Source of the DNA: an uncultured Adlercreutzia sp.
GTDB lineage: Bacteria; Actinomycetota; Coriobacteriia; Coriobacteriales; Eggerthellaceae
NCBI GenBank assembly: GCA_947426355.1
Contig: CANEDU010000003.1
Span: forward strand, 1-41,123
DNA: 41,123 nt
Direction: 5' to 3'
Under the pieces are notes generated by a model that saw only the letters and a program-made list of their open reading frames with translations, was not told the origin of the DNA and searched no databases. The translations under genes were made by a program, and so were the position numbers. Of the stretch, positions 34,499 through 41,123 are shown in pieces; position 1 is the first letter of the stretch, and every line of letters starts with the position of its first letter.

Positions 34499-35307
34499 CG
34501 GGCCTCGCCCTCCTCAATCTCGTTCTTACGGCGACGCACTGCAGCCACCACCAGCATGGCACCCGCGACGATAACCACAGCGGCGATGATACCGATGGGC
34601 AGCATGTCGCCAGTTTGAGCCAGTCGCTCAAGCAGCGAAGGTTTTTTGTTGGTGTTAGAACTCTCGTTATCCTCTGGATTCTGCGGATCACCGGAGCCGG
34701 AGGTGCCCGGTTCGTCGGTGGGCTCGGCAGCGAAGGACAGCTTGATAACCGCCTCGGAATCGAAGTAGGTGTTGCCGTGGGTCTCTCCATCGAGGGCCAC
34801 GTCAAGCTGCATAGAAGCCTGGGCGCCTGCGGCCAGCGTATCCAGGAAGAACCATTCGGTCGTGCCCGAAGTGGCGTCCTTCAGGCCCTCGGTGGAGCCC
34901 GTGTTCGCATCGCCGGAAACCACGTCGTTGGTGAGGATGACCTTCTTCTCGCCGGCCGGGGTGATGAACGTGAGGCGGTAGCTGTAGGAGCCGCCCGAGG
35001 CGTTCACCTTTTCGAAAGTCTCTTCCATGGTGGCGAGCACTTCGTTGCACATGTACCAATCGGCAGCCGTGGGCGCGCTTTCCTTCAGCGTAATGGTGAA
35101 CTGTGCGGCATCGCCCGGCTGCAGGCCCGCGATGGTTTTGGTGATGTTCGCGGAGTTGTTGTCGATCATCTTGTCGCCGGTGAACTCGACGGTCCAGTCT
35201 TTGGCGTAGGTTTTCGCAAAGGCCGGCGTGGCGGTGATGGCGACGCAGGTAAGCGCCAGGACGATGGCCGCGAACACAGCGAAGGCGCGGCGCATGGTGG
35301 TAGTCAT
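34495..35307 (-). CDS. LAQTGD-anchored surface protein of the SipW operon
   Basis: A 270-aa secreted protein. The signal peptide has a cleavage-like AFAKTYAKDW. An immunoglobulin-like beta domain (about 35-205) resembles TasA/camelysin-type ectodomains in length and pattern (AGLQPGDAAQFTITLKES). A Ser/Asn-rich stalk leads to the sortase-type signal LAQTGD, a membrane helix (about 239-258) and RRRK tail. LAxTG is a common actinobacterial variant of LPxTG, so cell-wall attachment by a sortase encoded elsewhere is likely. No sortase lies in this window. Start ATG 35307 follows AGGGGG, nine bases after the upstream stop. Likely role: wall-linked base or component of a fibre. Confidence 0.83.
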   Translation of the reverse strand: MTTTMRRAFAVFAAIVLALTCVAITATPAFAKTYAKDWTVEFTGDKMIDNNSANITKTIAGLQPGDAAQFTITLKESAPTAADWYMCNEVLATMEETFEKVNASGGSYSYRLTFITPAGEKKVILTNDVVSGDANTGSTEGLKDATSGTTEWFFLDTLAAGAQASMQLDVALDGETHGNTYFDSEAVIKLSFAAEPTDEPGTSGSGDPQNPEDNESSNTNKKPSLLERLAQTGDMLPIGIIAAVVIVAGAMLVVAAVRRRKNEIEEGEAR

Positions 35308-35316
35308 CGCGACCCC

Positions 35317-36108
35317 CTATTCCTCGCCGGACCAGTCAAGGCCCTCGTCAGCGAACTGGGTGACATCGATGCCCCACGCACTTTTTGCGGCGGCGACGGC
35401 GTTGTTCACCTGCACGGAATCAACCTGGGCATCCAGAGTGAGCCAGCAGGAGGCGTAACTTTCCACGGTGTTCTTAATGCGGTCGCTCACCCTGATAGCG
35501 GTGACAGCCGGCTGCGCGGCTGCCTCGCCGGGGGCGAGCACCGTTTTGTAGTAGAACACCTCGCGCTCCGGCGTGCACTCGGCCTCGGAGCGGACCCAGT
35601 ACTTGGCGGACTCGGCGTCGAAGACGAGCTCGATGAGCGACGGATCGAGGGAGAACGTCTTCGTTGCGGAATCTGCGCTTTCCCCTTCGGACCAGTACTT
35701 GCGCACGGTGAGGCGCACGTACTCGGGCATGCCCTCGGCGGCGGTGCCTTCGGCGGTTGCTACATCTTCGGAGATGTTCTTCACGGACAGCAGCTCGGTG
35801 TAGGCCTTGCCAGGGATAAGAGAGGTTCCCTCGGTTTCCGCGTCTTGCTTGGCGATTTCTTCAACTACCTTGTCGAGCTTCAAATCGCCCACGCCGCTGC
35901 GGATGTTTTCGTTCTCGGTTCCATTCTCGGTGAGGGCGACGCCGATGTGGGTCTGCGCGATTTCGGCCTCGTACTCAGGGCTGAAGTAGGTGAGCGCCGA
36001 GCGAGCCGGGGTGGCGGCCATCATAGCCAGGCAGCCCACCAAGGCCGCCGCCAACACGATAAGCGTGACGCGCTGCGTTTGGTTGAGGTTCTTGAACGTC
36101 TTCAGCAT
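35317..36108 (-). CDS. TasA/CalY-like protein with SipW-type signal peptide (B)
   Basis: A 263-aa secreted protein. The N-terminus (VTLIVLAAALVGCLAMMA, then ARSALTYFSPEYEAEI) follows the SipW-dependent pattern: hydrophobic helix, Ala-rich site, then an aromatic strand leading to IGVALTENG. The rest is a beta-sandwich-like domain with VSDRIKNTVESYASCWLTLD and repeated ISEDVA-type strands, as in TasA/camelysin relatives. It ends without an anchor. TasA proteins polymerise into biofilm fibres, so a fibre subunit is likely. It begins three bases after the upstream stop, with GGACGGTGAG as ribosome site. Confidence 0.8.
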   Translation of the reverse strand: MLKTFKNLNQTQRVTLIVLAAALVGCLAMMAATPARSALTYFSPEYEAEIAQTHIGVALTENGTENENIRSGVGDLKLDKVVEEIAKQDAETEGTSLIPGKAYTELLSVKNISEDVATAEGTAAEGMPEYVRLTVRKYWSEGESADSATKTFSLDPSLIELVFDAESAKYWVRSEAECTPEREVFYYKTVLAPGEAAAQPAVTAIRVSDRIKNTVESYASCWLTLDAQVDSVQVNNAVAAAKSAWGIDVTQFADEGLDWSGEE

Positions 36109-36111
36109 GGG

Positions 36112-36723
36112 CTACTCACCGTCCTGGTTCTGCGCGGCGGTATCGTCGAAGGCGACGGCGCCGATGAGTCTCTTCTCGCCCTCGGCGAACTTGCCCAGCT
36201 TCAGGCCGCCAGGCGTGTAGAGCTCGGTCGAAGTGCACTGCTGCACAACGACGATGTCGAAGGCGGGAACGTCCTTGCTCTCATCGATGCTCACATCCAC
36301 CTTGAGCTTTGAGGTAAAAGCACCGGGAACGATGGGGCTTGTGTAATACCACCAGCCCTCTTTGTTGCCCTCTACCGACTGAGTCCAGCCCGACCCGGTT
36401 TCAATTGCGGTTTCACCGTCATCGGCGACGGGGAAAATTCCGACCGTAACGCCATCGATGGTAGGCACGAAGATCTTCACGCGCACCATGGCGTCCACCT
36501 CACCGGTGTTCTTTACCGAGATGATCTTGCTCAGATTGTCTTCGTCTTTTTCTTCTTCTATTTCCGTCGAGGGAGGATTGGGATAGTTGAAGGCAATCAT
36601 GCCGCTCGCGCGGTTCGTATCGGTGTAGTAAGCCCAGGCCGTGCCTGCGGCGGCTCCCATGGAGACCACCAGAGCCACTGCCAGCGCTGCCGCCATTCGA
36701 CGTCCAAAATGCTTGCGCGCCAT
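36112..36723 (-). CDS. TasA/CalY-like protein with SipW-type signal peptide (A)
   Basis: A 203-aa secreted protein with a very clear SipW-type N-terminus: RRMAAALAVALVVSMGAAAG, then TAWAYYTDTNRASGMIAFNY. The AYYTD strand after the cleavage site is the hallmark of TasA and CalY. The mature part is beta-rich with SVKNTGEVDAMVRVKIFVP, the typical TasA/camelysin core strand, and GWWYYTSPIVPGAFTSKLK. It has no C-terminal anchor. It is likely the main or minor fibre subunit, processed by the SipW peptidase at the end of the operon. It starts two bases after the adhesin stop with GGGAGG upstream. Confidence 0.87.
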   Translation of the reverse strand: MARKHFGRRMAAALAVALVVSMGAAAGTAWAYYTDTNRASGMIAFNYPNPPSTEIEEEKDEDNLSKIISVKNTGEVDAMVRVKIFVPTIDGVTVGIFPVADDGETAIETGSGWTQSVEGNKEGWWYYTSPIVPGAFTSKLKVDVSIDESKDVPAFDIVVVQQCTSTELYTPGGLKLGKFAEGEKRLIGAVAFDDTAAQNQDGE

Positions 36724-36725
36724 GG

Positions 36726-39700
36726 CTACCTCCCCTCTTCCGTCGTCAGTTCATCCCAACGGTCAGCGTAGTTGGTGTCTGGCGTGTAGGAGAACTCGCC
36801 TTTCTCGTTCTCTGCATAGTGATTCACCACGCCCGTACCATAGTGAGTCCCTTCGGAGTAGTTTTTGAATTCGACCGGATTCTTCTTGGCGTTTTCGAGG
36901 GCGTCTTCCTTCGCCTTTTCGAGGGCTTTTTTGCGTGCTTCCTCCAAAGCCTCAGGCGTAGACTCAGTCTTGCCGGCCTCAATAGCCACCGTCTCGCGCT
37001 TCACCTGGACAATGCGCTTGTTAGCAGCAACCTGCTCGTCCTTGAAATTGTCGCCGCTATAGGAAATCTCCTCAATAACGTACCAGCCTTCGGGAATGTC
37101 CTCGAGAATACGCGACACCGAAGACTCCTCCCCTGCCTTAAAGGTGAAGCCCACGATATTGCGATAGATCTCAAGATCTTTCACCTCGCGCTTAGCCGCG
37201 TCTTCATCACGGTAGCCGACCACATTGAACACTGCCGTAGCGGAGCCATTGGCCTTGTTGAAGCCCTCAAGACTCTTGTTAATCTGCAGGGCTGCAAAAC
37301 TGGTAGAGCTAGGCTCCTTGGAATCGTCCTGGTTTCCCGGAGCCTGGAAGTCGTAGCCCACAGCGATGCGATCGTTGCTCGTGATACCCGCTCCGTTGGT
37401 GTTGGAGTAGTTGCCGGTGAAGAACAAACGGGCCTCAGCATAAGCAGCGGCAATGGCGTCGGGATTGGGATGCGCCGCAAGAGCTAAGTGGCGAGAAGCC
37501 TTCACGTAGGCCGCGTTCTCAGGAGCGAGCTCGCCCGGCTCGATTACGCTCACCTCAAACTCGCGCTGGTCCTTGAACGCCTTGATTTTTCGGGTTTGGT
37601 TTTTCTTGAGGCCGGTAGAGGGGAGAGTCTCATCAGAAAGAATGATGAGATACTCGTTGTAGCTACTGTCGGTTTCTCGGACATATTCAATATCTTCGAT
37701 GACCGCAGTGCCCGATGGCGAATCTTCATTATCCCCCATCGAGAAAACTATCCCGTAACCCTTAACAGTTTTCAATTGATTTGAAAGGCTCTTAGGCGCA
37801 TGGAGAGTGATTGTGTTTTTGCCTTCCTTTTCTGAGTTGTTTGGTGTGTAGAGCATGTTCAAGAAACGTTCATTCACTGAACCGTTAATGTTTATGATAT
37901 TTATGGTATTGCCAGGGTCTTTATATTTAACTCTCTTGCAGACAATCATGCCCTTGCTGATGTCCCCATCGGTGTGACCGGTCCAGTTGTAGGCGCCTCC
38001 GCCGAGCATAGACCCAAAGACCGTAGCATCCTGCGCACAGTAGAAATCGGCAGACTCGGAAGGCTCCGTGATAAGGTAGTTGTCCTCTGTCCATTCCGGA
38101 TGTCCCCAGCTCTCGAGAAGCTTTTCTTTCTTCTCAGTGCCGTAGTCTTTCTCGTACTTTGTAAGGTTGAAGTTCCACTTGTCGCCGTACTCGTTGGGGT
38201 TAGTCGTGACGTTTTCTCCCAAGGCCGTGTTACCGAAGACGGCCGCATCGGAAGAAAGGACAGCGCCATTCGTGCAAACACCGACTCCGCCGCCAAAACC
38301 ACGCGCCGTATTTTTAGTGACAAGCGGGTGGTAGACGAGAATGCCCGTCGTGCAGGCCAGAGGCTTCGATGAATCCCACATGGCGTGCTCGAGGAAGAGG
38401 CCGCCTCCACCGTAATCGAATTCGGTAGCCGTCATGTTGTTGGTCACGTAGCCACTCTTCACATAACTATTGTCTTTGAGCGCGCGGCCCGGCTTGTAAG
38501 AGGTACGCGCGAAGATGCCGCCGCCCTCGCTTGTACCCGCAAAGTTCGAAGAAATCGTAGCCGATTCAATCTGAAGAAGCGGCTCAACATATCCGTACTT
38601 GAAGTAAGTCACCATCAGACCGCCGCCGCCATCGGCAGCAAAGTTGCCGGTGATAGTAGCACCATCGACCGTTACTTTGTCGCCCGAGAACACAGCTCCT
38701 CCACCACCGCGGCCAGCTTTCTTTATTTCCCCAGCTATATGGCTAGCGCTTTTGTCATTGTCTGCACGGTTGTTAGTGAGCATCACATTCTCGGCGAGAA
38801 CGAGCGTATTTTGGTTGTAATCCGTGTTCAATCTGTCGGGCAAGCAAATTGCGCCGCCGTTGCCACCGGCCACATTGCCTGAGAACACGCTGTTGCCCTG
38901 AGCGGTAACGGTGCTTCCGTTTTCGGCGTAGATGGCGCCGCCAAGACAAGTGCTGTCAAAGCTTGTCTCATTAAAGGTTTTCAGGGCCGCCTTTCCCGCT
39001 TTGTTGCCAGCGAGCAGCGCCTCACCTTCGATGGTTACTTTGGATTTGCTTGCGTAGATGGCGCCGCCGTTGTTGTTGTCGTCGTCGTCGCCTGCGGCCG
39101 TGTTGCCCGCAATAATCGCGTCGCCCTTGACGGCGATATCTGCCTTGGTGGCATTGATAGCGGCACCGTTTTTACCGCGGCTGCCAACGAGGAAGCCACC
39201 GCTTACGACAACGTTACCTTCGTTGACCTTAATAGCGCTTTCGCCGTCTGTCTGCGTAAGGCGGCCGCCTTCAATGTTCAGCGTGCCGTTCTTCTGCACG
39301 TCAACAAGGTTCGAGGTGCCTGTGGCCTCAATAGCGCCCTTCGCAGGCAGCTTGAGAGTGTATTCATAGATGTACTCTTTAGTTTGACCCTTGGCGGGCA
39401 TATCAGGATAGGAGAACGTCTTGTAGTAGTTCAGGAGCAGGTCGCCATTCTCGTCGACTCCATATGTAGCAGTCTTGCCGACCATAGCTTCGAACTCGTC
39501 TGGCTTTTCTGCAGGACTGGGCAGCGGCTTGCCGTCAAGCGTGGATTCTTCCTTGTCTGCATTTTTAGGCTTGTTGGGAACTGTTACCGCCTTGGCTCCT
39601 TCGCGGCTGTCGGTGATGGTAAAGATTGCGCCATCCCCGACCGTGAAAAGACTTCCCGTGCTTTCAACCTTGATATTGTGACCATTGAGGTCGAGCGTCT

Positions 39701-40634
39701 TGGTCCCAACAATCGCAATAGTGCCCGCGGCCACCTTGATATCCTCATGCAAGACAGCCTCGTCAGTGTCGACCTTCCCAGTCAGGATATTGACGAGGTC
39801 CTCCCAGTTGCTCACATTCCCCTGCTTGGAATCGGTAGTGGCGAGAGTTACCACCACGAGGGCGTTGTCGGCGCCGGCCTGCTGAAGAACGGCCTTTTCG
39901 ATAGTGTAAGTTCCATTCTCAGCAACGATAGCGGCAGCGTGAACCGTAGCCTGCTGGTTCTCATCGTCAGCTTCTACGGAATCGATGCCGGAAGCCATAG
40001 GCGTAGCGTCCTCTTCGACGACCTCCTCTTCGGCGTTCTGGGTTGCCGGAGCATGTTTCTCGTCATTCACAGCTTCCTGCTCATGCTTCTTCCGAAGAGC
40101 CGCCGCGGCCTCGGGAATGGGGGCACCAGCTCCTTCAAGGTAGATAATTCCCTCTTCCGTAGTGGTCGGCTCCGATTCGGCCGAATCGTCTGCCGAATCT
40201 CCCTCGGTAAGGTCATCAGAAGTTTCCTCTTCGCTGATTTCGCTCTCCTCCGTCGTAACGAGGCCGGAACCGGGCTGCTTGGAGCCCATGGTCTGAGCCT
40301 CGGGCGCTGTTGCAGCTGCTTCGGTGACGTAGCTCACGGCAAATTCGGTGTCGGGGCTTTCCGCCTTGATGGTGAAGTTCAAGTCCGAGCTCGTGGACGC
40401 CTGATAGGACTCCTTGGTTTGCGACGTGAATTTCTTGTCGCCCACCATGACCTCCACATTGTCCTGAGCAATTTCGAAACGCACTTCCACCGTGGTGTCG
40501 TCGGCCACAGCCTGGGGCGCACCCCACAGGTGGAAGTAGCTCATAGAGGCAACAAGGGCCGCTGCCACAGAACAGGCAACGACCTTCTTGGCCATAGATG
40601 TACTGCTTGCGAAGCTTCGGCTGAACGCGTTCAT
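36726..40634 (-). CDS. Giant beta-helix adhesin-like secreted protein
   Basis: A 1302-aa secreted protein, first gene of the SipW operon. The signal peptide (about 1-45, MAKKVVACSVAAALVASMSY, VADD) is followed by a beta domain (about 48-110), then an acidic Ser/Glu/Thr segment that includes VVEEDATPMASG near residue 205. From about 270 to 780 the protein looks like a right-handed beta-helix with PMP-like repeats (GGAIYA, GGAICL, GGAVFSGDKV, GGGGLMV and FSGN). A further beta region follows. Near 1115-1215 lies a CnaB/SpaA-like domain (INKSLEGFNKANGSATAVF, GWYVIEEISYSGDNF). A Lys/Glu/Ala-rich helix and a short tail end it, with no anchor. It probably rides on or caps the fibre made by the next genes. 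The start has GAGGAGACGGTGAG. Confidence 0.85.
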   Translation of the reverse strand: MNAFSRSFASSTSMAKKVVACSVAAALVASMSYFHLWGAPQAVADDTTVEVRFEIAQDNVEVMVGDKKFTSQTKESYQASTSSDLNFTIKAESPDTEFAVSYVTEAAATAPEAQTMGSKQPGSGLVTTEESEISEEETSDDLTEGDSADDSAESEPTTTEEGIIYLEGAGAPIPEAAAALRKKHEQEAVNDEKHAPATQNAEEEVVEEDATPMASGIDSVEADDENQQATVHAAAIVAENGTYTIEKAVLQQAGADNALVVVTLATTDSKQGNVSNWEDLVNILTGKVDTDEAVLHEDIKVAAGTIAIVGTKTLDLNGHNIKVESTGSLFTVGDGAIFTITDSREGAKAVTVPNKPKNADKEESTLDGKPLPSPAEKPDEFEAMVGKTATYGVDENGDLLLNYYKTFSYPDMPAKGQTKEYIYEYTLKLPAKGAIEATGTSNLVDVQKNGTLNIEGGRLTQTDGESAIKVNEGNVVVSGGFLVGSRGKNGAAINATKADIAVKGDAIIAGNTAAGDDDDNNNGGAIYASKSKVTIEGEALLAGNKAGKAALKTFNETSFDSTCLGGAIYAENGSTVTAQGNSVFSGNVAGGNGGAICLPDRLNTDYNQNTLVLAENVMLTNNRADNDKSASHIAGEIKKAGRGGGGAVFSGDKVTVDGATITGNFAADGGGGLMVTYFKYGYVEPLLQIESATISSNFAGTSEGGGIFARTSYKPGRALKDNSYVKSGYVTNNMTATEFDYGGGGLFLEHAMWDSSKPLACTTGILVYHPLVTKNTARGFGGGVGVCTNGAVLSSDAAVFGNTALGENVTTNPNEYGDKWNFNLTKYEKDYGTEKKEKLLESWGHPEWTEDNYLITEPSESADFYCAQDATVFGSMLGGGAYNWTGHTDGDISKGMIVCKRVKYKDPGNTINIININGSVNERFLNMLYTPNNSEKEGKNTITLHAPKSLSNQLKTVKGYGIVFSMGDNEDSPSGTAVIEDIEYVRETDSSYNEYLIILSDETLPSTGLKKNQTRKIKAFKDQREFEVSVIEPGELAPENAAYVKASRHLALAAHPNPDAIAAAYAEARLFFTGNYSNTNGAGITSNDRIAVGYDFQAPGNQDDSKEPSSTSFAALQINKSLEGFNKANGSATAVFNVVGYRDEDAAKREVKDLEIYRNIVGFTFKAGEESSVSRILEDIPEGWYVIEEISYSGDNFKDEQVAANKRIVQVKRETVAIEAGKTESTPEALEEARKKALEKAKEDALENAKKNPVEFKNYSEGTHYGTGVVNHYAENEKGEFSYTPDTNYADRWDELTTEEGR

Positions 40635-41055
40635 GTGCTCACCGTCTCCTCGTCGCTCCTCGTTTGGCCGCCCCTTTGCGACCAGTTTTCCTCATCTCTC
40701 CAGTGCCTGGCCTCGCGAAGTGCTTGACAGACACGTATACGCGCGCGAACTCTCTCACTTTCGCGCGCTTCGGAAGGTTTCTTTAAAAGAGAACTCAGGT
40801 CGACCCCTCTAAGGTATGACCTGCTCTTTCCTCCTTGTATGATGAAGGCTATTCTAACCTTCGCGACGAACTATTGTCTAGTCGTCAACAGAAGGTCGGT
40901 TGTTCTTTTCTGAAGGAACCTTCTGAGGTCGAGAATAAGATATATGTGAGCGAATGTCATTATTTGAAGGGTATTTGACTGCCATATGCTAGGGTATCGA
41001 GAGGTTATTATTTTGAAATTATGCCGCTCGGCGATCTTGAGTGGCTAAAAAACAA
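40635..41055 (-). promoter_or_regulatory. Upstream region of the SipW operon
   Basis: About 420 bases without a gene, AT-rich between 40830 and 41050. It should contain the operon promoter. A weak candidate on the minus strand is TAGACA and TAGAAT separated by 18 bases (about 40848-40877). GAAGGAACCTTCTGA (around 40913-40927) is partly palindromic; a related GAAGGAACTTTC lies near 23361 in the leader of another surface-protein gene. A shared regulator is possible but unproven. Confidence 0.4.
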
Positions 41056-41079
41056 GGCGAACACCCGAAGGTGTTCGCC
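41056..41079 (-). terminator. Terminator after the leftward tRNA gene
   Basis: A perfect ten-base-pair stem GGCGAACACC/GGTGTTCGCC with a four-base loop. On the minus strand it is followed by TTGTTTTTTAG, a strong T-tract. It ends the tRNA transcript 12 bases after the CCA. Confidence 0.88.
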
Positions 41080-41090
41080 TAATTCTTCTA

Positions 41091-41123
41091 TGGTGGAGCG
41101 TAGGGGGATCGAACCCCTGACCT
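41091..41123 (-). tRNA. 3' end of a leftward tRNA gene (cut by window edge)
   Basis: The minus strand shows a T-arm AGGGG-TTCGATC-CCCCT, acceptor half ACGCTCC, discriminator A and encoded CCA. The anticodon lies outside the window. U at position 70 and A73 would allow a G3-U70 pair, the mark of tRNA-Ala, but identity cannot be decided here. Confidence 0.88.

Noticed and set aside
33293-34618. A 441-codon rightward open frame over the MucBP-like gene
   Set aside because: Antisense shadow with no start signal; the leftward gene has a signal peptide, domain and anchor.
34615-36312. A 565-codon rightward open frame over the TasA-like genes
   Set aside because: It is antisense to three genes with signal peptides and good ribosome binding sites; the composition is artefactual.
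32727-40634. The SipW operon considered as a classical sortase-assembled pilus locus
   Set aside because: No sortase gene and no pilin-motif backbone protein are present; the peptidase and two substrates follow the SipW/TasA pattern instead.
39384-40727. A 447-codon rightward open frame over the start of the giant adhesin
   Set aside because: It is opposite to the signal peptide and N-terminal domain of the adhesin, with no ribosome binding site.

Overview
The window comes from a GC-rich Gram-positive (monoderm) bacterium. The best fit is an anaerobic gut actinobacterium of the Coriobacteriia, probably Eggerthellaceae. That placement is inferred from gene content and style: paired YhgE/Pip proteins, a YidC-like/TagF-like fusion, LAxTG-type and other Gram-positive surface anchors, lipoprotein PrsA, and strong AAGGAG-type ribosome binding sites. 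No rRNA or marker gene is present to prove it.

Left part (1-22085), mostly ordinary core genes. Two overlapping YhgE/Pip membrane proteins run rightward. They are followed by a 65-aa membrane protein and a serine acetyltransferase (leftward). A rightward two-gene unit encodes a YidC-like/CDP-glycerol glycerophosphotransferase fusion and an LtaS/sulfatase-like membrane enzyme, probably acting on a cell-surface glycerol-phosphate polymer. Next come an MFS transporter with a C-terminal CBS pair, a CNNM/CorC-type CBS membrane protein, an amidohydrolase, two serine tRNA genes (anticodons GGA and CGA), a repeat-rich spacer, a PrsA-type foldase, TypA/BipA, a membrane-anchored J-domain protein, a CPBP protease and a TraX-like acyltransferase.

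Middle part (22082-32125), a surface-protein island, all leftward. It holds three anchored secreted proteins. Two are large BspA-type leucine-rich-repeat proteins that also carry a von Willebrand A domain. All three end in the same module: P(M/L)GAFD, a membrane segment, RRRL and a conserved 36-37-residue tail. The two LRR proteins also share an unusual signal peptide. A decayed IS3-family transposase, duplicated terminators and short tandem repeats lie between them, and the LRR cores are visibly more AT-rich than the flanks.

Right part (32727-40634), a tightly packed leftward operon of six genes. In transcription order these are a 1302-aa beta-helix adhesin-like protein, two proteins with TasA/CalY-style N-termini, an LAQTGD-anchored protein, a MucBP-like membrane protein and a SipW-type (Ser-His) signal peptidase. 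I read this as a self-contained SipW-dependent fibre or matrix assembly system. It is the most interesting unit in the window. The window ends with a terminator and the 3' end of a leftward tRNA gene.
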